The position numbers were made by a program, and so were the translations under genes. DNA of 64,000 bases. Source: Pseudobacteriovorax antillogorgiicola (GTDB lineage Bacteria > Bdellovibrionota_B > Oligoflexia > Oligoflexales > RGVZ01). Below are positions 58,530-64,000 of this stretch, one piece after another; within the stretch, counting starts at the first letter, position 1; the number at the start of each line of letters is the position of its first letter. A model generated the notes under the pieces. That model had not been told where the DNA came from. It saw only the letters and a program-made list of their open reading frames with translations, and did not search any database. The stretch covers positions 177,644-241,643 of the forward strand of contig CAMBEK010000002.1 in NCBI GenBank assembly GCA_945865565.1, read 5' to 3'.

Positions 58530-60829
58530 GGAAATTTTTGAAAAAGAGCCGCAAACGATTTCTAGGACCAGGGCGCCGGCGCAGGTTTATTGAAGTTCTG
58601 GCGATGGCCATTGCCGGGCTGACTCTGATTGCGACGGCGAGTCTTGAAACAAGGCTTTTCCAGCTCAGTGAGAATCTGTCCCGCAGCCGGCATTTCATCA
58701 GCACTGTGATCTACTTCGGGATCATCAACATAAACGTGGTGATGATTCTCGTTCTTAGTTTTCTTATTTTTCGCAATGTCGTGAAACTCCTGGTTGACCG
58801 GCGCCGGGGTGTTCTTGGGTCCAAACTCAAGACCAAGCTGGTTGCCATCCTTGCGTTCTTCGCGTTGGCGCCAACCCTTGTTCTTTTCTACGTATCTACA
58901 GGATTCATCTCTCGTAGTTTTGATGAGTGGTTTTCTGAGCGGGTGCGCACGACCATGCAGGAGACCCGTGAAGCGGGAGCCAAGATTTACCGCCAGGATC
59001 AAAAGCGTCTCGAGGGCCTCGCCCGGATCGCCATCGAGCGTGTGCAGGCGAAACGTGCTGGTTGGGTGGTTGGAATGCCGGCTTGGAAACTCAGTACGCG
59101 CCGTCTCGATGGTTTTGAAGGCGAGTATGGAATCAAGTCTGTCACAGTTGTCGATCCCGGGGCGTCGCTGGTCCGTGAGGTGAGTGGTAAGTCCAGGCTA
59201 AGAGCGCCCGATATTTTTATTTCAGACAGCCTCAGCCGGTTTTTGGATGAACCCGGTTTAGTTTCGACCAGCATGGTGGAGGCAGATGAGAGTCGTGACA
59301 TTGTTCGCGGAATGGCGCCAGTTCGTGACCGGGACACAGGGGAGCTTGCCGGAGCAGTCATTATCGAGGAATATTTCGAGACCAAGATCTTGAATAGTAT
59401 CGAGACCATTCTGGCGGGATTCGCGGCGCTACGTCCTGGGGCCCAGCTTATCCGTGTCAGTTTCTTGATCCTCATGGTGATGATGGTCCTGATGATCACA
59501 TTTGCCGCTGTTTGGTTGGGGTTTTATGTTGCCCGGACCATCACTGGACCTATCCAAAATCTGGCCGAGGCCACGCGCGAGATTGCGCTTGGGAATTATG
59601 CGATTTCAATTGTGCCAAAGAATGATGATGAAATTGGACAACTGGTGCGTTCCTTTAACCAGATGGCCAAGGACCTTCGGCGACACAAGCAAGAGGTCGA
59701 GGCGTCTCAGGCAACGCTGAGCAAGGCCAATGTGGAAATTGACCAGCGCCGGCGTTACATGGAGGTGATCCTCAAGAACGTCAACACAGGCGTGATCGCC
59801 GTGGATCCTGAAGACCGGATCACGATTGTCAATCGTGCGGCGGAGCGCATTCTCGGCATGGAATCTTCGAAGGCTATCGGCAAACTTGCGCGAGAGGCCA
59901 TCAGCCCACTTTTGTATGAGGACTTTTGGCGCCCTATTGCTGCGCGCATTGGCAGGCACTCCACTTTTTCTGGTCAACTTGAGTTGGATACAGCGGGCAA
60001 GCCCGTGACACTTTTGGCTGAGGCGACGCGCGTTTACGATGACAATGGTGAAGACTGCGGATCGATTGTTGTCTTTGACGATGCCACGGAACAGGTGAAG
60101 GCTCAGCGCGTCGCCGCCTGGCGGGAGGTGGCTCGCCGCATTGCCCATGAGATCAAAAACCCCGTAACACCAATCAAGCTTAGCGCTCAGCGATTGCTTC
60201 GGCGGTTTAACGAAAAATTCACTGGTGATGACCGTCAGGTTTTTGAGTCCTGCATTGATACGATCGTTGTTCAAGTGGATTCGTTGAGAGATCTCGTCAA
60301 CGAATTCTCGAAATTTGCCAGATTGCCTTCGATCCAGCCCAGGATGGGGAACATCAACGCCGTGGTTCTGGATGTCGTTAATCTGTACCGGATGAGTTAC
60401 CCGGAGGTAATCCTGGTAACGGAAGGTTTGAATGAGTTGCCCGATGTACCTATTGACCGCGAACAGATGAACCGGGTGTTTGTTAATCTCATGACAAATG
60501 CCATCGCCGCATTTGAAGGACTTGAAGAGAAGCCAAGGATTGAGTTTACTTCTGAGCTTATTGAGCATGCGAATGCCGTTCGAATTGTCGTTGCCGACCA
60601 CGGTTGCGGAATTCCAGATGCCATAAAAGACCGGGTACTGGAGCCATATTATTCGACGCGCGAGAGTGGCACGGGCCTGGGTCTTGCGATCGTGAGTCAG
60701 ATCGTGTCTGATCATGGCGGTTATGTCAGGATTCACGACACTGAGCCGCGCGGAACCACCATTGTGATCGAATTGCCGCTGGGGCGCGAGTTGGCCTTGA
60801 TCCGGCAGGAGGAGTTTAGAAATGAGTGA
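58526..60829 (+). CDS. ntrY: Membrane sensor histidine kinase NtrY
   Basis: The sensor of the NtrY/NtrX pair, which controls nitrogen or redox-related genes through sigma-54. The 767-residue kinase starts at TTG 58526. It has two or three N-terminal membrane segments, a periplasmic domain, another membrane segment near 310-330, and a HAMP domain (I-T-G-P-I-Q-N-L-A-E-A-T-R-E-I). A PAS domain (about 410-520) follows. The HisKA box has phospho-His 541 in R-R-I-A-H-E-I-K-N-P-V-T-P-I-K. The ATPase ends with N-L-M-T-N-A-I, D-H-G-C-G-I-P and G-T-G-L-G-L-A-I-V. It is the middle gene of a four-gene overlapping operon. Confidence 0.9.
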   Translation: MRKFLKKSRKRFLGPGRRRRFIEVLAMAIAGLTLIATASLETRLFQLSENLSRSRHFISTVIYFGIININVVMILVLSFLIFRNVVKLLVDRRRGVLGSKLKTKLVAILAFFALAPTLVLFYVSTGFISRSFDEWFSERVRTTMQETREAGAKIYRQDQKRLEGLARIAIERVQAKRAGWVVGMPAWKLSTRRLDGFEGEYGIKSVTVVDPGASLVREVSGKSRLRAPDIFISDSLSRFLDEPGLVSTSMVEADESRDIVRGMAPVRDRDTGELAGAVIIEEYFETKILNSIETILAGFAALRPGAQLIRVSFLILMVMMVLMITFAAVWLGFYVARTITGPIQNLAEATREIALGNYAISIVPKNDDEIGQLVRSFNQMAKDLRRHKQEVEASQATLSKANVEIDQRRRYMEVILKNVNTGVIAVDPEDRITIVNRAAERILGMESSKAIGKLAREAISPLLYEDFWRPIAARIGRHSTFSGQLELDTAGKPVTLLAEATRVYDDNGEDCGSIVVFDDATEQVKAQRVAAWREVARRIAHEIKNPVTPIKLSAQRLLRRFNEKFTGDDRQVFESCIDTIVVQVDSLRDLVNEFSKFARLPSIQPRMGNINAVVLDVVNLYRMSYPEVILVTEGLNELPDVPIDREQMNRVFVNLMTNAIAAFEGLEEKPRIEFTSELIEHANAVRIVVADHGCGIPDAIKDRVLEPYYSTRESGTGLGLAIVSQIVSDHGGYVRIHDTEPRGTTIVIELPLGRELALIRQEEFRNE

Positions 60830-62285
60830 GACGAATTCCAAGCCAGTCGCGTTGATCATCGACGATGAAATTAGTATTTGCCAGACCCTCGCGGGAATCT
60901 TTTCGGATGAAGGCTGGCAGGCTAGTTACGCGATTTCTGGTCACGAAGGAATACAGGCGTTCAAGAAATCGGCTCCAGATCTGGTTTTACTCGATGTCTG
61001 GATGCCAGGCCTTGATGGGATTGAGACCTTGCAACGTCTGAAGCAGCTACGCGATGACATTCCAGTTGTCATCATGAGCGGGCATGGAACTATTGATACG
61101 GCGGTCAAATGCACAAAACTCGGCGCGTTTGATTTTTTGGAAAAGCCATTGTCGATGGAAAAACTCCTGCCCATGATCGACCATGCCGTCCAAATGAACA
61201 AGCGGCGCAATGGGTCCCTTCCTGGGAGCGATCCTGCAGGTACGGCATCCGTGTTTGTCAGCGAAAGTTCGGTTTCCGTGAAGCGGGGTGTTGAGACGGC
61301 CTTTCGTGGAGTCGCTCCGGCGACTGAAAATATTCGTCGGACCATAAATATGGTGGCGCCGCGCAATAGCTGGGTGCTGATTACTGGTGAAAACGGAACC
61401 GGCAAGGAAGTGGTCGCCCGTTGCATCCACAATGGAAGTTCCCGCTCAGACAAGGCATTTGTCGCGGTGAATTGTGCCGCAATTCCCGAGGAACTGATTG
61501 AAAGCGAGTTGTTTGGGCATGCGAGGGGAGCTTTTACGGGGGCATTTGCAGCGAAAAAGGGCAAGTTTGAACTGGCTCACGCCGGGACGCTTTTTTTGGA
61601 TGAAATTGGGGACATGTCCCTGCGCACCCAGGCTAAAATTCTGCGTATTTTGCAGGAGCAGCGTTTCGAGCGCCTTGGAGACAATAAAACCCTGGAAGTT
61701 GATGTGCGCGTCGTAGCAGCCACCAACAAGGACCTGCTAAACGAAATCAAGGCTGGTCGCTTTCGTGAGGATCTTTACCATCGGATTAACGTTATTCCGG
61801 TATATATCGCACCACTTCGCGAACGGCGCGAAGACGTTCCCTATCTGGTCGACTTTTTCTTGGATCAGTTGTCCTTTGAACTAAAGGAACCTCGTAAAGT
61901 CCTGACGGACGATGCGTTTGAGATCCTCATGCACTATCCGTGGCCGGGCAATGTCCGGGAGCTGAAAAATTTGCTTGAACGTTTATGCATCATTGTTTTT
62001 GGTCAGGAAATTGATGCCATAGATTTGCCAGAGGCGATGGTGAGGCATGTGGAGTCTGAATCGCCAGCGGCGCGAGTGGTGTTGGCGTCAGGGGTTGTGG
62101 GATCGATCCCCAGCCTGCGGCAGGCAAAGTCAGATTTTGAGCGATCCTTTGTGATGGATCGTCTTAATGAAAATCAATGGAACATCAGCAAAACGGCCGA
62201 AGTTATCGGCATTGAACGCAGCCATTTGCACAAGAAACTCAAGATTTGGGGGGTTGATATGAAGAAGGTAAAGCTGGAATCATGA
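60822..62285 (+). CDS. ntrX: Sigma-54-dependent response regulator NtrX
   Basis: The regulator partner of NtrY. The 487-residue protein has a receiver with phospho-Asp 58 in V-L-L-D-V-W-M-P-G-L-D-G and Lys in F-L-E-K-P. The AAA+ sigma-54 activation domain has Walker A G-E-N-G-T-G-K-E, G-A-F-T-G-A and Walker B L-F-L-D-E-I-G-D. A C-terminal helix-turn-helix (N-I-S-K-T-A-E-V-I-G-I-E-R-S-H-L) follows. The linker between receiver and AAA+ domain is longer than usual. It overlaps ntrY by eight bases with AGGAGG upstream. Presence of NtrX implies rpoN elsewhere in the genome. Confidence 0.93.
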   Translation: MSETNSKPVALIIDDEISICQTLAGIFSDEGWQASYAISGHEGIQAFKKSAPDLVLLDVWMPGLDGIETLQRLKQLRDDIPVVIMSGHGTIDTAVKCTKLGAFDFLEKPLSMEKLLPMIDHAVQMNKRRNGSLPGSDPAGTASVFVSESSVSVKRGVETAFRGVAPATENIRRTINMVAPRNSWVLITGENGTGKEVVARCIHNGSSRSDKAFVAVNCAAIPEELIESELFGHARGAFTGAFAAKKGKFELAHAGTLFLDEIGDMSLRTQAKILRILQEQRFERLGDNKTLEVDVRVVAATNKDLLNEIKAGRFREDLYHRINVIPVYIAPLRERREDVPYLVDFFLDQLSFELKEPRKVLTDDAFEILMHYPWPGNVRELKNLLERLCIIVFGQEIDAIDLPEAMVRHVESESPAARVVLASGVVGSIPSLRQAKSDFERSFVMDRLNENQWNISKTAEVIGIERSHLHKKLKIWGVDMKKVKLES

Positions 62286-63034
62286 AAGCACGCAGCTCTG
62301 GTTCAAGCGATGTTTTTCGCGTCGATGGTCTTGCCTCTGTTCTTGAATACTTGCGGCACAAGCCAACGATCGTTAAGGCCGTATATTGCACGGATGCGGC
62401 GGTGCGGGAGGCGGCTCCGCTCTTGCAGGAATTTGGCGTGGTTCCAAAGCGTTTTGTGCCGCCCAAGGACGAAGTTCCGTCGGCGGGCCGCAATTCTCCA
62501 GTTTGGGCAGAGATAGCACTTGAATCTCTGGATCAAGGCGATTTTTTTGCGAGGGTCCGGCAGCGTGAGGGCCAAAAGGAGGACTTGATTTTGGCTTTGG
62601 ATCACGTGGTGGACCCGCGAAATGTCGGGGCAATGGTCCGGACCGCAGCCTTTTTTGGAATCAGGGAGGTTTTGGTTCCTGAACGCCGCCAGGCTCTGCT
62701 GGCAAATGCGTCAGTCAACACAGCCCAGGGGGGATTCGCCCTTTGCGATCTGGTTGTCGTGGTAAATCTTGGGCGCACTCTCGAGGAGTTAAAGGAGCTT
62801 GGCTACTGGATCATCGGGGCGGACATGGGCGGTGAAACGATCGATGCCATTCGTAGTTCAAACTACGGGAAAATCATACTGGTCATGGGTTCTGAGGAGT
62901 CTGGCCTGGCGCCCGGCATTCGCTCAAAGTGCGACCGGATGGTGAGTATTTTTGGAAAGGCGGGCGGCCTGGAGTCGCTAAACGTTTCCGTGGCGGCTGG
63001 AATCCTCATGCAACAGCTGGGTACAAGTCGTTGA
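62282..63034 (+). CDS. TrmH/SpoU-family RNA 2'-O-methyltransferase
   Basis: A 250-residue SPOUT methyltransferase that methylates a ribose in rRNA or tRNA; RlmB (23S G2251) is the closest type. Visible motifs are D-P-R-N-V-G-A-M-V-R-T-A, M-G-S-E-E-S-G-L and S-L-N-V-S-V-A-A-G. The first 90 residues form the RNA-binding substrate domain. It overlaps ntrX by four bases (ATGA), so it is co-transcribed with the two-component system, probably without functional link. The tRNA-tuf promoter overlaps its stop codon. Confidence 0.9.
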   Translation: MKARSSGSSDVFRVDGLASVLEYLRHKPTIVKAVYCTDAAVREAAPLLQEFGVVPKRFVPPKDEVPSAGRNSPVWAEIALESLDQGDFFARVRQREGQKEDLILALDHVVDPRNVGAMVRTAAFFGIREVLVPERRQALLANASVNTAQGGFALCDLVVVVNLGRTLEELKELGYWIIGADMGGETIDAIRSSNYGKIILVMGSEESGLAPGIRSKCDRMVSIFGKAGGLESLNVSVAAGILMQQLGTSR

Positions 63035-63059
63035 CTGATCTCCGTAGTTCTAGTATCAC
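63031..63059 (+). promoter_or_regulatory. Probable promoter of the tRNA-tuf operon
   Basis: TTGACT at 63031 and TATCAC at 63054, spaced by 17 bases, overlap the stop of the methyltransferase gene and lie 75 bases upstream of the first tRNA. The -35 is good and the -10 is four of six. Confidence 0.4.
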
Positions 63060-63134
63060 CCCACAGCATTCTTGGGGAAATTCTGTGTGCCGTCTTCAAA
63101 AACTGCACCAGTAGGACCGAAGAATGGAGCCTAC

Positions 63135-63210
63135 GCTGGCGTAGCTCAATTGGTAGAGCAGCTGATTTGTAATCAGCAGGTTGCGGGTTCAAGTCCCATC
63201 GCCAGCTCCA
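63135..63210 (+). tRNA. tRNA-Thr (TGT anticodon)
   Basis: Acceptor GCTGGCG pairs with CGCCAGC, followed by T and encoded CCA. The anticodon loop TTTGTAA gives TGT, reading ACA. First of a Thr-Tyr-Gly-Thr-tuf cluster, as in E. coli thrU-tyrU-glyT-thrT-tufB. Confidence 0.97.
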
Positions 63211-63244
63211 AAAAAGCTGGCTCCATGACCGCGTGGAAGATTGA

Positions 63245-63330
63245 GGAGGGGTGCCCGAGTGGCCAATGGGGACGGGCTGTAAACCCGTTGACGCAAGTCT
63301 TCGAAGGTTCGACTCCTTCTCCCTCCACCA
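63245..63330 (+). tRNA. tRNA-Tyr (GTA anticodon)
   Basis: An 86-base class II tRNA with a long variable arm; the anticodon loop CTGTAAA gives GTA. CCA is encoded. Second of the cluster before tuf. Confidence 0.97.
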
Positions 63331-63390
63331 CTTCCTTCGGGAGGAAGTCTTTTAGTCGGTTGTGGCGTGAGTGTAGGTTCTGGTTGTTGG

Positions 63391-63466
63391 GCGGGAGTAG
63401 CTCAGTTGGTAGAGCATTAGCCTTCCAAGCTAAGGGTCGCGGGTTCGAATCCCGTTTCCCGCTCCA
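63391..63466 (+). tRNA. tRNA-Gly (TCC anticodon)
   Basis: Acceptor GCGGGAG and 3' TCCCGC with CCA encoded; the anticodon loop CTTCCAA gives TCC, reading GGA/GGG. Third of the cluster. Confidence 0.97.
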
Positions 63467-63470
63467 GAAT

Positions 63471-63546
63471 GCCCAGGTAGCTCAGTCGGTAGAGCACGTC
63501 CTTGGTAAGGACGAGGTCACGGGTTCGAATCCCGTCCTGGGCTCCA
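63471..63546 (+). tRNA. tRNA-Thr (GGT anticodon)
   Basis: Acceptor GCCCAGG pairs with CCTGGGC, with CCA encoded; the anticodon loop TTGGTAA gives GGT, reading ACC/ACU. Only four bases separate it from tRNA-Gly. Last before tuf. Confidence 0.97.
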
Positions 63547-63661
63547 GTAAACTTGCTTGCAGAACGAATTTGTACATTGTGTTTAAATTGTGATTGCGCC
63601 TTAATAAAGAACCTTTGCTTGAATCGTATTTGCGAGCAGAGCGCCATAGCCGGAGGAAGAA

Positions 63662-64000
63662 ATGGCAAAAGAAAAGTTCCAGCGGAAGAAACCCCACGTC
63701 AACATCGGTACCATCGGTCACGTTGACCACGGTAAAACCACATTGACCGCTGCAATCACCAGGGTGATGGCAGCTGCTCACGGTGGGACAGCCATGGCGT
63801 TTGACCAGATCGACAAGTCGCCGGAAGAAAAAGCGCGCGGCATCACCATTTCGACCTCGCACGTCGAATACGAGTCCAAAGAGCGTCACTACGCTCACGT
63901 CGACTGCCCAGGCCATGCTGACTATGTGAAAAACATGATCACAGGCGCTGCTCAGATGGACGGAGCAATTCTCGTCGTTAGCGCTGCTGACGGCCCGATG
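63662..64000 (+). CDS. tuf: Elongation factor Tu, 5' part
   Basis: EF-Tu brings aminoacyl-tRNA to the ribosome. The first 113 codons are present: [14 protein letters not shown], the P-loop G-H-V-D-H-G-K-T-T, the switch region A-R-G-I-T-I-S-T and D-C-P-G-H-A-D-Y-V. The ATG follows GGAGGAAGA. The G-I-T-I-S-T-S block differs slightly from the usual G-I-T-I-(N/A)-T-(S/A). The gene runs off the right edge. It is transcribed with the upstream tRNAs and is probably followed by secE or ribosomal genes outside the window. Confidence 0.98.
   Translation, partial: MAKEKFQRKKPHVNIGTIGHVDHGKTTLTAAITRVMAAAHGGTAMAFDQIDKSPEEKARGITISTSHVEYESKERHYAHVDCPGHADYVKNMITGAAQMDGAILVVSAADGPM

Noticed and set aside
59606-60859. 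417-codon minus-strand frame opposite ntrY
   Set aside because: It lies against the HAMP, PAS and kinase codons of ntrY and has no recognisable domain.
36-64000. CRISPR array
   Set aside because: No regularly spaced 25-40-base repeats were seen; only short direct repeats at 9116 and two IS ends.

Overview
The window is a gene-dense bacterial chromosome segment with moderate GC. Many genes overlap by ATGA-type junctions, TTG and GTG starts are common, and there are many signal-peptide and lipobox proteins. Together these point to a Gram-negative heterotroph that builds a large cell envelope. A long-form aromatic amino acid hydroxylase, bactofilin, the sigma-54 pair NtrY/NtrX, a CheA with two CheW-like tails and numerous lineage-specific lipoproteins fit best with Bdellovibrionota/Oligoflexia or a related former deltaproteobacterial group. 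That placement is inference; no rRNA gene is present to test it.

Positions 1-15.6 kb are mainly housekeeping: two exported proteins, HflX with an outer-membrane-type protein, two GT4 glycosyltransferases, AsnRS, rplM-rpsI with a good promoter and terminator, bactofilin, a Nudix hydrolase, a small lipoprotein and the aromatic amino acid hydroxylase. From 15.8 to 21.4 kb lies a complete 2-oxoglutarate dehydrogenase operon in the order sucB-lpd-sucA. From 21.5 to 27.2 kb there is a duplicated-domain lipoprotein, gamma-glutamyltransferase, a cupredoxin-like protein, a BtpA-family TIM barrel and two tiny unusual proteins, one Cys-rich and one His/Lys-rich. From 27.2 to 31.5 kb a tightly overlapping GT4-GT2-TMTC-like operon looks like a glycan or glycoprotein assembly unit. 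From 31.5 to 39 kb come an exonuclease/GIY-YIG fusion, an M64 peptidase, a holin-like membrane protein, a PHP-type protein and a GT39-like membrane glycosyltransferase.

Positions 39-46.5 kb hold a chemosensory cluster: cheR, cheB, a soluble triple-PAS receptor and cheW on the minus strand, with a divergent large cheA. CheB has lost the acidic residues of its receiver domain, CheA has gained an N-terminal receiver-like domain, and no cheY is visible. The accessory region at 46.5-54 kb contains two broken, non-identical copies of an IS91-type element in the same orientation. Between them lie three exported or lipoprotein genes of unknown role, and after them comes a SulP transporter that looks truncated or fused out of frame to another membrane coding segment.

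Positions 54-64 kb return to core genes: a second small-lipoprotein plus secreted-protein pair, tadA running into tRNA-Ser, a tyrosine-recombinase-like protein that has lost its catalytic residues, an exported two-repeat protein coupled to ntrY-ntrX, an rRNA/tRNA methyltransferase, the classical tRNA-Thr/Tyr/Gly/Thr cluster and the start of tuf.

The observations I rate highest are the tadA/tRNA-Ser overlap, the catalytically empty recombinase, the reorganised receiver domains of the chemosensory cluster, the exonuclease/GIY-YIG protein with a degenerate exonuclease half, and the two complementary IS91 remnants.
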